Origin: Vicia villosa
Lineage: Eukaryota; Streptophyta; Magnoliopsida; Fabales; Fabaceae
Direction of reading: 5' to 3'
Assembly (NCBI RefSeq): GCF_029867415.1
Contig: NW_026705312.1
Location: 248,001 to 312,000 of the forward strand
Length of the DNA stretch: 64,000 nt
Shown: in pieces, positions 14,891 through 25,868 of the stretch
How the letters are laid out: each line of letters starts with the position of its first letter
Numbering within the stretch: the stretch's first letter is position 1
Program-made: the position numbers and the translations under genes
The notes under the pieces: generated by a model
Told to the model about the DNA's origin: nothing
Seen by the model: only the letters and a program-made list of their open reading frames with translations
The model's database searches: none

Positions 14891-15053
14891 GGATCCATTG
14901 ATCATGAAAGGAATATTTCAAATGTATGAATATGCTGGGGCAGATTTTCTCAAGTAATTGGTGTGTAAGGAAGGAACCATCATTCACTGGTAAAATGCAG
15001 TTGATAATCATGAAGTTGATAGGTATCATAATGCTTTTCCCCAACAAGTCATT

Positions 15054-15175
15054 CCCCGAGCATAGGAGTTTATTTCTCCTAGAAAAGTCTCTCCCCGAGC
15101 ATAGGAGTTTATTTCTCCTGAGAATTCATTCTCTCCCCAAGTATAGGAGTTTATTTCTCCTAGGAGTGTTCCAAT
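15054..15175 (+). repeat. 39-42-bp tandem repeats, 3'UTR block 2
   Basis: Three copies of CCCCGAGCATAGGAG plus TTTATTTCTCCT, with unit starts spaced 39 then 42 bases. The inner GGAGTTTATTTCTCC is itself a near-palindrome. Confidence 0.85.
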
Positions 15176-15847
15176 ACTCTCAACAAGGGTTCCTCATCAA
15201 GGTTCTCATCCCCAACATGGTGAATTGAGAGAATCTCCTCAAGCTGAAAATCCTCCAAGTAATGGCACATGGTGAGAAGTCAGAAGTATTCTTCAAGTCA
15301 AATAAGAGGTATATCTTGCAAGTTAAAGTCCAATGTCTATTGGCACCCCCCACAGAGTTCTTAACACCAAGGGGATTCTCCCTGATGTTTACCTCTCCCG
15401 AGGTCAGAGACAAAGTTCGATCGACAAGTCAGCGGAATATTCTCTAAAGGGCCCTCGTTATCTCTGCATATAGTAATCATTGCATTCACATTACATCTAC
15501 AAAAATGCGTAGCATTTCCATGAATATGGAGCATTACGCCATGGAAAGATTCAAACATGCATAAGCCAAGTTGTTATGTGCTCCGAAGGCACAAAGTAAT
15601 ATATTCCCAGAAGAAGTCCCACTTTCTCTCTCCAGTGTGGATTGGATACGAAATCTTTCTTCACAAAGATCATTATTTCTTTGGTGATTTCCCGTTTGCT
15701 GAGCTCAATCATTTAGATAACTCATACTTTGTGTGTGGCATTTCGAATGATTGTCACTCTTGTAGAATTACACCCCGCTTTTCGGCCTGAAGGGACTTTG
15801 TAGTTCTTATGTTTCATGAATAACAATACTTCAGCCAAGTCCAATGA

Positions 15848-16370
15848 TTATTGGCATACTCTTTCAGATCTCGAGTCATCCTTCGGCTGTGTCTCTCTTT
15901 CAAGTCTAACTGAGGTTAGCAATTTGGTAAGATTCCCCTTCGGCTGGTTTCTTCCTTTTGGAGTCGTCCTTCGGCTACGTCTCCTTGTTCAAGTCTAACC
16001 GAGGTTAGCAAATTAGGATCGGATCCCCCTTCGGCTGGTTTCATCCTTTATCGAGTCACCCTTCGGCTGTGTCTCTTTTTGAAGTCTAACTGAGGTTAGC
16101 AAATTAGGATCGGATTCCCCTTCGGCTGGTTTCATCCTTTATCGAGTCACCCTTCGGCTGTGTCTCTTTTTGAAGTCTAACTAAGGTTAGCAAATTAGGA
16201 TCGGATTCCCCTTCGGCTGGTTTCATCCTTTATCGAGTCACCCTTCGGCTGTGTCTCTTTTTGAAGTCTAACTAAGGTTAGCAAATTAGGATCGGATTCC
16301 CCTTCGACTGGTTTCATCCTTTATCGAGTCACCCTTCGGCTGTGTCTCTTTTTGAAGTCTAACTAAGGTT
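15848..16370 (+). repeat. 91-bp tandem repeats, 3'UTR block 3
   Basis: The anchor TTCGGCTGGTTTC (or its variant) occurs at 15939, 16030, 16121, 16212 and 16303, giving an exact 91-bp period over five to six units. Each unit includes CCTTCGGCTGTGTCTC and the 18-base core GTCTAACTRAGGTTAGCA that is shared with the next two blocks. Confidence 0.93.
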
Positions 16371-16523
16371 AGCAATCTTCTTCAAAGTCTAACTAAGGTT
16401 AGCAATCTTCTTCAAAGTCTAACTAAGGTTAGCAATCTTCTTCAAAGTCTAACTAAGGTTAGCAATCTTTTTCAAAGTCTAACTAAGGTTAGCAATTCTT
16501 TTCAAAGTCTAACTAAGGTTAGC
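16370..16523 (+). repeat. 30-bp tandem repeats, 3'UTR block 4
   Basis: Five near-perfect copies of a 30-bp unit (CAAAGTCTAACTAAGGTTAG followed by CAATCTTCTT) at 16381, 16411, 16441, 16471 and 16501. The unit is little more than the shared 18-base core plus a 12-base pyrimidine-rich linker. Confidence 0.95.
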
Positions 16524-16930
16524 AATTTGGTTGAGTCGTCTAAGGATGGTTCTTCCTTGTGGAGTCACGCTACGGTTGTGTCTTCTTTTCAAAGTCTAAC
16601 TAAGGTTAGCAATTTGGTTGAGTCGTCTAAGGATGGTTCTTCCGTGTGGAGTCACGCTACGGTTGTGTCTTCTTTTCAAAGTCTAACTAAGGTTAGCAAT
16701 TTGGTTGAGTCGTCTAAGGATGGTTCTTCCTTGTGGAGTCACGCTACGGTTGTGTCTTCTTTTCAAAGTCTAACTAAGGTTAGCAATTTGGTTGAGTCGT
16801 CTAAGGATGGTTCTTCCTTGCGGAGTCACGCTACGGTGGTGTCGCCTCTTCTTCAAGTCTAACTACGGTTAGCACTATCCTTTTCAAGTCTATCTAAGGA
16901 TAGCAATCTTTTCAAAGTCTAACTAAGGTT
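16524..16930 (+). repeat. 87-bp tandem repeats, 3'UTR block 5
   Basis: Units start at 16524, 16611, 16698 and 16785 with an exact 87-bp period, followed by decayed core copies to about 16930. Because 87 is 29 codons, the block creates a repetitive open frame (16527-16862), which is not a gene. The units carry the same GTCTAACTAAGGTTAGCA core as blocks 3 and 4. Confidence 0.95.
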
Positions 16931-17080
16931 AGCAACTTGTCTGGTCTACCTTTGATATAACTCAACACTCTTTGCGCTACCACGAAATGCAAATTTTGAT
17001 GGTACTTTTGGGTATTCAATCCACTTTCACCTCTCATGTCTAGAACTTGTGTCGTTCGTACATTCAGGTCCAAGCAGATT

Positions 17081-17093
17081 GAATAGGGGCAGC
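17081..17093 (+). promoter_or_regulatory. Polypurine tract
   Basis: GAATAGGGGCAGC lies immediately upstream of the TGTTGC of the 3' LTR, where plus-strand priming is expected. It is purine-rich with an AGGGG core. Confidence 0.75.
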
Positions 17094-20000
17094 TGTTGCA
17101 CCCCAAAATTTGCCCACATATTTATTTCTAAGTGGTTTAAGCTTTACATTCATATGCATCTCTCACTTAAGTCATCTAACACATCATGCATCATTAATCA
17201 ATAACTTTGCATTGAATCAAGGATCTTGGAAGCCAGGGTTTTTATATGGTCATTCATTTTGGATTTCTTTCTCCTGAAGTCACAGGGGTTTTCCTCTATG
17301 AAGATTCATCAAGGCCAAGAGGATAATGGTTTTTAGGCGCGGCGTCTGAATTTGTTAATTCCACTAAGGTTCACTAGATTTCATGCTAAGATGGTCTCCT
17401 ATGCTTCAAGTCTTGTCTTCATCCAAAGGATTCCTCAGGATATTTCATTTGTAATCATTGAGTCAAGGGGTTTGTGGAGTGGATTGCAAAGAGAACGAAC
17501 CATGATACAAAATTATGAGCTTAAAGAGAGCGTTGTATTCAAGGCACCACTATATGTTCAATTTGTTGGTAGTTTGGTTTGAATTAAGGAATTGAGGTTG
17601 AATTAGATTCACAATGATGTGAGGATGAATTTGATTTGATGATATGATTGATTCCACTATTCAAATTGCTTTCAAGACAGTTGGTTCAAGCTAAGACACA
17701 TGGTGCAAGAAATGAGGTTGTGAATTGTCTATGATCAAGGAATTATCATTTCTCCCAATTGTGTGCTTGTTGCAATACAACGTGAATTGTATTGGAGATT
17801 TAATTTAGGATCAATTGAGAATTGAAATATCATTCAGAGTTTTTCACCGACTTCATTCATCAAGTCCAAGTTCACCATGATTCAAAGTCGTAAGACATGA
17901 TCTCGAGATGCATATGTTCATTCAAAATACTAAGGAAATGTCATTCAAGTCAACATGGTTCAACTTCATACATTCACTCATAATTCAAATATCCCAAAAT
18001 TGTATTCAAAAAAATTCATTAAAAAAAAAATCCTCAAAGCAAGCACTTTTGCATTTATTACATTCTTACACAAAAAAAAAGGAAAAATTACATGGATGAT
18101 TCCAATACTGAAAGAGCTTATGCAAGGTTCCCGTTACATCACCACTACTGCTGTATATGGAAAATTATAACAAGAGAAAACGTGAAGAACCTATTGTTCC
18201 TATCCCAAACCCCATCCTAATTACTCCTTGTTTCAAGTGTTCTCTATGACCAAGCAATGATGGTTTCTCCGTGAAGATGTGATCCAAGTGAACACCGGCT
18301 TCAAGGTTCTCGTTGAAGGAATGATTGAATCAAACACCGTAGCTGAACCACCTGCTGAATTCAGACCAACAAACCCAAAATTACAACACAATTCATTTGA
18401 GATCAAGTCATCAGATAACAACAGTTCTTCATACAATTCATATTCTGTGCATAATACGATGCGACATTGATATCAAAGGCGAATTAAACAGTTTCAGTTG
18501 TTACAAAGTGGATCAAGACTTAATGCAAATTCAGTGCCAAACCTAAATATCCAGGGATGGTTCCAACAAAACTTCATACATAAATTCAAAAAAGGGAAAG
18601 AAAACAATATTCCAGCATCTGTTAGAACCTTGAACAATTAGAACAGAAACAATTCAAAAATCCAATTTCTAATGATCATTCACATTTACCCATACAGTTC
18701 ACTATACAAGCTAACATGCTTTGAGATCCTGCAACCCAATAACCGTACCATATCCAAATTCCAATACAATCTTCTCAAAAACAGCTCTAAACTAACTTCA
18801 ATAACCAACTTCTAAGCCCCATAACTGACTCAGTTTTCAAACCATTCTATAACAAACTACCGTAACTAACCCTAACTAACTAAACCAACCCATAACCGAT
18901 TCAGTTACAGCCTAACCACCTATCCTAACTAATTTTCAGATCAGTTACACTCCACAACAGAATTTCAGAAGAAAAGCCAAGAAGAGACTCACCTATATAT
19001 TCTGCTCCTCCTCCATTCAATCGGAGACCATTTTCACATCTTCAATCTACCACTTCTCACCACTCTCTCTTCATCTCTGAACCTCCCTAACTTCATCACA
19101 ATCAAACACCACTCATCACCTTCATCATCTACATTCAATCGCCTGAAAAAGAAAAAAAACAAATTCACATAACAGAATCAGCAGAAGAAGGATTTGCAAG
19201 AGAATATCAAAGAAAATCGTAACAGAACAAGGATGAGGGAATTCACCTGTAACAACTTTATCTTTATCCTCTCTGAACCGAGCTCTCTCATCAAAAGAAT
19301 GCTCTTTGAATCTTCAATTCTCTCTCTCTGAAAACCACCAACCTTCCTCCATTGATTCATCACGAACTCTAACAGAATCCTCAGCCTCCATCACTCCTTC
19401 AATCTGCAAAATTCTCCATCGAACCTTCAACCTCAAGATCCTCGGTCACCAACCTTCAGCAAATCTGCAATAACCAACTTCATCAGTGCCGTCGCATCAC
19501 AACAACAAAACGGCATTCAGAAGAACAACAATAACACCAGGTGAAGATCCGAATTGGGAAAGATAACGAAAAGAGAAATGGAAGAGTTCAAGAGTGAAAG
19601 CACGCGCCTGAGGATTCTGAATCATAAGCTCCAGCCGCCGCCGCCGTGCTCATCACGGTGGCGAAGAAAGTCTTTCATCGAAGAAGACCGCTGCGGTTCA
19701 TCCGAGATCATGAGAGTGAGAGCTAAAGAGGCAGAAACGAGAGGATGAGATCAGAGGATGAGGCGTTTGCTTCCGATCACGACGGTGAACTGAAAGATTT
19801 CGCCGAAGAGGGTTGATTGTCGCCGCCGTCGCAGTCTGTGGGAGAGGAAGAGAGTTTCTTCATATGAACCCAATGGTCACAAGGTTTTTACCCTAATCCC
19901 TCTTTCTATTTCTTTTTTTTTTAATTTAATTAATTAAGTTTATTAATTGAAATTAGTAAAAAATCTGGAATTGGATTAAAACAACTCTGGGCTGTATACG

Positions 20001-21563
20001 AATTGCTAGACCCATACCCCCTTAGCCCAATGCACCTCTGTTTGATACAAAAGCTATACAAAAATCACCATTGGACCAGTTCTAGATGGGCCCTACGCCT
20101 GTTTCTAACCTCACTATTATTTTCAACAATTCACCCTCCTGAGCCCATTATTTCATGTTAATTTAGATTTTTGACATAGGTTTTGTTCTACATTTTTTAG
20201 ACGGTAAAAAGCATGTAAAAATTCATAATTTTCTCATTAGATTTTTAGGTAATAATAACATTTAGAATCATTGATTTTTGTTCGATTTTTAGATGGTAAA
20301 AATGACATAGAAACAGTAAAAATATTAGTTTTAGGATTAATAGATTTTTAGTATATTTAGGCTTGAATTAGAAATATCCCTTAACAAAAAATCATAAAAA
20401 TAGTAGTGTTTTTTAGACTAATTTTTGTACTAATTTTTGAATGACTTCTTGTATTTCTTTTGTACCATTTCCATATTAGTTTCGTATAAATGCTGTGTGA
20501 TTTTGTTGCTTGATGTTAGCCATATTTTTGGCCCATGTTGTTAATACCATTTGTATGCTCCTCTTAGAATATATCCCATTAGTATGTTAACATTAGATGT
20601 AGATTTAGACTTGTAATTGACAATTAGATTAGAAAATAGGTTAGTTCCCTTTCTCATTTCTTTTTCTTTTCAATCTTAAAAAACTTAATAAATACCGATG
20701 AGGATCATACCGCTACTATTTTCATAGTAGGAAAGAAATGATTGGGGCGTAGGCCTCGATGTACGTTCTTTCCTACTTAGCGGAAGAGAAATGATTGAGG
20801 CGTAGGCCTCGGTGTATTTCTTAACCGCTATTTAGAGAATCGATTGTGGCGTAGGCCTCGATGTGCATTCTCTAAATATTCAAAAAAAACCTTTTCTGGT
20901 ATGATCTAAATCACAAATAAATTCCCTTAAAAAACACCAACAAAAACATTCAAAACACTTAATAAATGGTCAGATTTAAAAACAGAGTAAGGAAGCGATG
21001 CGAAGCCCTGTAGAGGGTCTTCGTCATCGTGGAATTACAATAAAAGACACAAACCAAACTCTTGCTTTTCTTTTGCCTTGTTAGGCGCCTAAGAACAAGT
21101 TAAGTCCTTTCCAAAGTAGGCGTATAAGTCTCCAAAGGTCGAGCATCGTGGATCGTGACTTTAACCTCTGTTCAACTAAAAAACACAAAACAAATGGAAA
21201 CTATGGAGCCGAACTACGGTCGCTCTGATTCCTTGTAAGGGATACGTAGGCATTGGGTCGCGGGGCCTAAGCGAGCACACTTGTAAATAATTCCTTCTTT
21301 TCCCCGTATTTCTTTTGCATTCATTCGCATTAAGGTTTTAGACATTAGACACCCTTTAGATAGAAACAAACATAGGTGGATACCATCGAGTACGATGGGC
21401 GTGAGGGGTGCTAGCACCTTCCCCTTGCGTAACCGACTCCCGTGCCCTGTTCTCTGGTCGAAAGACCTTGTCCTTGTTCTGAGTTAGGTTTCTGATATTC
21501 CTTTCCCGCGGTGGGATGAATATATTAGTGGCGACTCTGATTCCATTTTTCGCGGTAGCGACA
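17094..21563 (+). repeat. 3' LTR of the Ogre-like element
   Basis: 4470 bp, the same length as the 5' LTR and co-linear at an offset of 10,825. Two substitutions were noticed (17905 and 19644) and no indels. Ends GTAGCGACA and is followed by the CTCCC duplication. Confidence 0.97.
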
Positions 21564-21568
21564 CTCCC
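21564..21568. repeat. 5-bp target site duplication, right copy
   Basis: CTCCC, identical to 6264-6268. Confidence 0.95.
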
Positions 21569-22260
21569 CTACAGATTTTGATCCCGTGTATATCTCCTTT
21601 ATTAGTCGCGCTCCTAATTAGCGAAGATAACCCCTCCGCTATCAAAATGAAGAGATATGGAGAAAGCGGATCTCCCTGTCTCAATCCCCTTCCGGGTTGA
21701 ATAGGCCCCCCCCCCCGATCCGAGTTAACCAACACCGAGTAATTCACCGACGTCACACACATCATCATCCATTGTACCCACTTATCAGAAAAACCCATAC
21801 TGAGCAGCATATTTTTCAAAAAACTCCAATCTACTTTATCATAAGCCTTGCTTATATCAATTTTAAGAGCTAATTCCGCAATATTTCCCCGCGTTTTCCG
21901 TTTCAGCTTATGAATAATTTCGAATGCAATTTGTGAATTATCAAGAATAGATCTTCCTTCCACGAAAGCAGACTGTTCTTCCGAGACACATTTGGGCAGT
22001 AGCGGTTTCAACCGATTTGCAAGCATTTTCGAAATCACCTTGTATATCACGTTGCAGAGAGAAATAGGACGGAGATCTTTCATCGAGGACGGCTTGTCAC
22101 ACTTTGGAATAAGGCATATATTGGTTTCAGTGATGTATGCAGGAAAGAAACCACGCTCCAGCCAGTGGCATGTTGCAGAAAAAATGTCGTCGCCACAAAC
22201 CTCCCAGAAATTCTGATAAAAGGCCGGATTAAAACCGTCGTGACCAATGAGAAGAGAACA
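21564..22260 (-). pseudogene. LINE ORF2, 5' part (RT fingers and palm), truncated
   Basis: Minus-strand continuation of the LINE at 4189-6268, upstream in its reading direction. It encodes GHDGFNPAFYQNFWEVCGDD, RPISLCNVIYKVISKMLANR, LKIDISKAYDKVDW (RT motif A with the first catalytic Asp) and RGLRQGDPLSPYLFILIAEG. The frame is continuous with the 3' part when the LTR element and one CTCCC copy are discounted. The endonuclease domain and the start of RT are absent: homology stops at about 22250-22270, a typical 5' truncation. The N-terminal residues of the open frame and the last 27 (antisense LTR) are not LINE-derived. Confidence 0.9.
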
Positions 22261-22270
22261 ATTGGCATGA

Positions 22271-22714
22271 AACAATTTTTATTTTGTTAATTACTGGAAT
22301 AACCTTTAGCAAGGGAAAAAATATTTGCTTGGAAGGGCAAAAAGGTCAGTTTGGGCAACACTTTAGTATTTGGTAGAAAGTTGATGTGCTTCGGTAAATG
22401 AACCTTGCAACAACAATATTAATATTTTCTCTAGCATGTATTTTCCTTATACTCGTATTCTATCTCACAGTATTGTAGACTCTTTCATATAGAATTTTAT
22501 ATAAAGTGAAGAATGTGCTCAAAAATGTCTTCATCCTTTTGGTTCAGTTATTGGGCATGCCTTGATCCTCTTACTGCCATTGTTCCTTATGTTGATATTT
22601 AAAGCTAACTGTCAAAGACGTCTGCTCAAACAAACCACGATCAAGTCAATCTCTTGTATATTCAGAAGTTACCAACAAAAATTTCAACTTTAATAGCAAC
22701 ATCGAAGACATCAT
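22271..22714. other. Intergenic, no feature recognised
   Basis: AT-rich sequence between the truncated LINE and an LTR-like fragment. No open frame, repeat or terminal signature was seen. The 5' terminus of the Helitron whose 3' end is at 3792 might lie here or beyond, but I could not place it. Confidence 0.5.
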
Positions 22715-24125
22715 TGTCATACCCAAAATTTTGACCCCCTAAGTTGTCACATCATATGATATTTCACAGACTCCATCAACTTAAAACAGATACGCAGAGC
22801 AGTCACTTGTTCACCAAGTACTCAAATTAGGGGTTTAAGCCAGGAAATTCAGGCTAAGGATCAATCAAAGATGGAAATGATCCTCAACACAATCATAGAG
22901 CCCAACATACTTCATTCATCCACATATGATACCCAATCTCAGGGCATCAAGCCTCGAGTCCCTCAGAGGCACCAAGTTAGTGTTTTGAGTTCATCAGGGA
23001 CTAAAATCAAGGCTTTCACATGGGAAGATCCTTAAGCTTCAAAACATGATTCAAAAAAGCTCAAGCGTCCTTAAATGATTCCCACATCAATATCCAGGCC
23101 AAGATGTACTTCAATTCAAGTTCAACAACTCCCAATTTCATCTGGTCCACAATTAGGGTTTTTGACCTAATTCACCCGGGAAGTTGACTTTTGATCAAGG
23201 CATGATCCCATGGCTCAAATTATGGCTCAATAATCTCTAAAACCCCATTATGAGTTACTCATATCACTCATTTGGTTAGGAGAGATTGCCTCAGTTAAAA
23301 TCCGGAAGATCTCAGCTCATTTGAAAAAGTCAATTGTTCAAGATCACCTTTGACTTTTGAGAAATTTGACCAACTATGGACTTCTAAGAATAAAAAGCAT
23401 TCACATATGATTATTGAAGCCATTTGATCAAGAGAAATCAAGAAAATTAATCAAGAATAAAAAAGTCAACATTTTAGGGTTTTGACTTTTTAATGAAGAA
23501 TTACATATTCTTCATTCAAATTTTGAAAAGTCATAACTTTCTCATCCCTTGGCCAAATTTTCTCAACCAAAGCTCATTTTGAAGAGAAAATCTAGATCTA
23601 CAACTTTGTCACTTATGACTTTTTCTCAAAAAATCAATCATTTGAGAGATATGAGTTCATGAAGTTCCTTCCAAAACACTTAAAAAAATTTCTAAGTCTT
23701 TTTTTAGCAACTTTTTCACCAACTTCCAAGTCACTTTTCACATTGATCCAAGAAGAATTCTTTCAATCCATCAACAAGAGAGTTGAAGTACATCCTCTAA
23801 GCTTTCCAAAAAGTCTTATAACATGATTGAATCTTACTTGAGCAAGAAGTTAGGATTTTCCAAAGAAGGCACCATAATACCTCTCAACCAAAAATGTCAA
23901 CTTCCTATGGAAGAGTTATTTACACAAGATAAACTTTGGGGGAATTTATAACATTGCCTTTTCCTAGAACAAATATCCTCACTTAGACTCAAGAACACTC
24001 TCGAAGCACTATGGCTAAAATATGTGAGAAAATATGAAAGATTTAGAAATATGCTGAGAGAAATGAAAAGTGAGGTTTTTCCACATTTTATGGATGTGAA
24101 AAAGTGATAGATAAGCTCTTTATTT
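22715..24125 (+). mobile_element. Ogre/Tat-type LTR fragment
   Basis: Begins TGTCATACCCAAAATTTTGA, closely parallel to the TGTTGCACCCCAAAATTTGC start of the complete element. It continues as non-coding sequence with repeated GAAGTTGACTTTTGA-like phrases and polypyrimidine-rich stretches typical of such LTRs. No matching second LTR, PBS or target duplication was found in the window. The 3' boundary near 24125 is a guess. Confidence 0.45.
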
Positions 24126-24468
24126 ATAAGTCAAGGCATGGTATAAATTTGGAAACAATCTATGAGCCAATTCACTGCTCTAATCGATTAGGCAATCTAA
24201 ATACTTGATTGTTAGTGCTACAAATGAAAGGTTTTGACATAGAGCTGTTACTAATCATTAAGAGACTATACTAATTGATTTTATAGTCAACCAATCGTGA
24301 TCTAATCAATTAGGTTTATGGTATAATCGATTATATAGTTAGAAAAAGTTCCCTAATAAATTAGACACTCCCTTAATCAATTGGTTAGACCTTAAAAATA
24401 TATTTTTTATGATTTAATTAAAAAGTGAGAGGCTTTTCAAGAGTTTTTAGAGAGTGTGTGTGTTTGCG

Positions 24469-24508
<40 letters not shown>

Positions 24509-25060
24509 CTTTAGCCATAATATTTCCAGAAATGAACTTGTGTCCTTACAAGATATTGGTCACTCAAACAAACACAGCTAGATGGGCTTTCACACTTCCT
24601 CTCTTTCATACTTTGAAGCTTCAAGTCTTAGCATCATTATCTTTGATTTTAGCATCACACAAGATCCTTGATTTGTCTTGTTGAGGCTTAAGATATCTTC
24701 ATGTTTAATACCATCAACAGAGAGTTTGAAAGTTATACCACCGATAATCCTTGAATCCTAAGTGTAAAACCATCGATAATCCTTGAAGCTTAAGTCTTCA
24801 CTTGAGAGTCGTTGGACTATAATGTTAATTTTAAATAAATGTGTAGCTTGATTCGGGAGGAGAGTTTGATCAAACATCGTGTGCATCTTATATCACTTTA
24901 GCTATCTTCAAGAGATGCTTGACTTTATATGTTGTCATCATCAAAACTAAACAACTACTAATTAACCTGCATCTTTGCTATCCCTAAGCTTTACCATCTT
25001 AGATCACTTCTTGACTATACCTACAAGCACATAGATCCACAAGATCTTCTTCATCGTTGA
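24126..25060. mobile_element. LTR fragment with ATCGATTAG-type motifs
   Basis: Contains repeated CTAATCGATTAG / TAATTGATTAT phrases, as do 34265-35090 (other orientation) and 58140-58500. The three look like dispersed copies of one LTR family, possibly a SIRE/Maximus-type copia; the family assignment is inference. It is interrupted by the poly-G run at 24470-24508. A short repeat at about 24740-24800 contains two copies of CCGATAATCCTTGAA. Confidence 0.4.
24470..24508. repeat. Uninterrupted run of 39 guanines
   Basis: Thirty-nine consecutive G on the plus strand, immediately after TGTGTGTTTGCGC. It forces a poly-Gly open frame (24454-24684) that is not a gene. A G run of this length could form G-quadruplex and is hard to sequence, so the exact length is uncertain. 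Confidence 0.95.
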
Positions 25061-25499
25061 CTTTTTCATATTTAGGAGAGGAGTCCACACAATTTTGAGT
25101 TACAACAACATGAATAGCTTATTGAGAAATTCCCATAAGGATTTCTTTGAGAACTTTTTCTTCCTTGCTCTTGATCTCTTGAATTAAACCCACTCATAAT
25201 AACTTCTCAATTTTGAATGAATATCCATAATATACAATTAGGAGTTCTTTGTGATTCTGATCTTGTAGTTCGTTGATAAGACCACTCATTTTAACGATGC
25301 TTGAGATTAACTCTCCAAAAGGGATTTCATCTTTCAAACAATGTTTAGTTCGATATATGAATGTTTCCATAATTATGAAAATCAGTTTATGCAAATTTAT
25401 CTAAAAGTTATTATGCATACACAAGAAAATATTGTCATGATCTCCATTCATGATTTTTTTTCAAAGGATGCTTTGAGCATGATACTTTTGAGAATGATT

Positions 25500-25868
25500 T
25501 GAAATATTACTTTTAAGAGATCTCTCAGAGTTTCAACTTTGGGCGCATCTTTGTCTTTAGTGAATATGAGAAGTATTTCTTCACGATCATTGATGGTTTG
25601 TTCATAGCCATTGACTACGACCCTTCCGTTATACTTTGTTTATGTAAAATTAGTGAGATCTTTAGCACTTAGCTTAAATGTTTTCCCTTGAACAAATGAA
25701 GTGATTCATTTTTCTTTAATGGAAACTTGTAACCAAAATTATTTGTTAAGGTTGACATAAACATGGTGAAGCCTTCAACTTTGCAAATAGAAGTTGGTTT
25801 TTTGGAACCTTTTGGAGAGATTTGTTAGGAAGCCATATGAGAAGGAGTTTTACTGAGATAAGACATGG
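25500..25868 (-). pseudogene. Decayed retrotransposon gag-like frame
   Basis: On the minus strand from the ATG at 25866, the translation reads MSYLSKTPSHMAS, a stop, then phrases such as SICKVEGFTMFMSTLTNNFG and, after a frameshift, GKTFKLSAKDLTNF, a stop, and YNGRVVVNGYEQTINDREEI. Sustained protein-like composition through two stops and a frameshift indicates a dead gene. It is upstream (minus sense) of the LTR-like fragment at 24.1-25.1 kb, so it may be that element's gag; the family is not certain. Confidence 0.4.

Larger units (their letters stand above)
6269..21563 (+). mobile_element. Young non-autonomous Ogre-like LTR retrotransposon
   Basis: A complete 15,295-bp LTR element: TG...CA LTRs of 4470 bp each, primer binding site at 10741, polypurine tract at 17081-17093 and a CTCCC target duplication. 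Very long LTRs, an LTR start of TGTTGCACCCC, and tandem repeats upstream of the 3' LTR are hallmarks of Ogre (Tat lineage) elements of legumes. The internal 6355 bp contain only a short gag-like remnant and no protease, reverse transcriptase, RNase H or integrase motif in any frame, so mobilisation must have been in trans. By eye the LTRs differ at two positions (7080 A versus 17905 G; 8819 T versus 19644 C), which indicates very recent insertion. Orientation is plus, taken from PBS and PPT. Confidence 0.93.

Noticed and set aside
16527..16862. 111-codon repetitive open frame
   Set aside because: It exists only because the 87-bp repeat is a multiple of three; it lies in the non-coding 3' part of an LTR element.
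3792..22714. Helitron spanning the LINE and the Ogre-like element with a 5' end near 22.3-22.7 kb
   Set aside because: No convincing TC 5' terminus could be found there, so only the 3' terminal part is annotated.
24454..24684. Poly-glycine open frame
   Set aside because: Product of the G39 homopolymer; no homology on either side.
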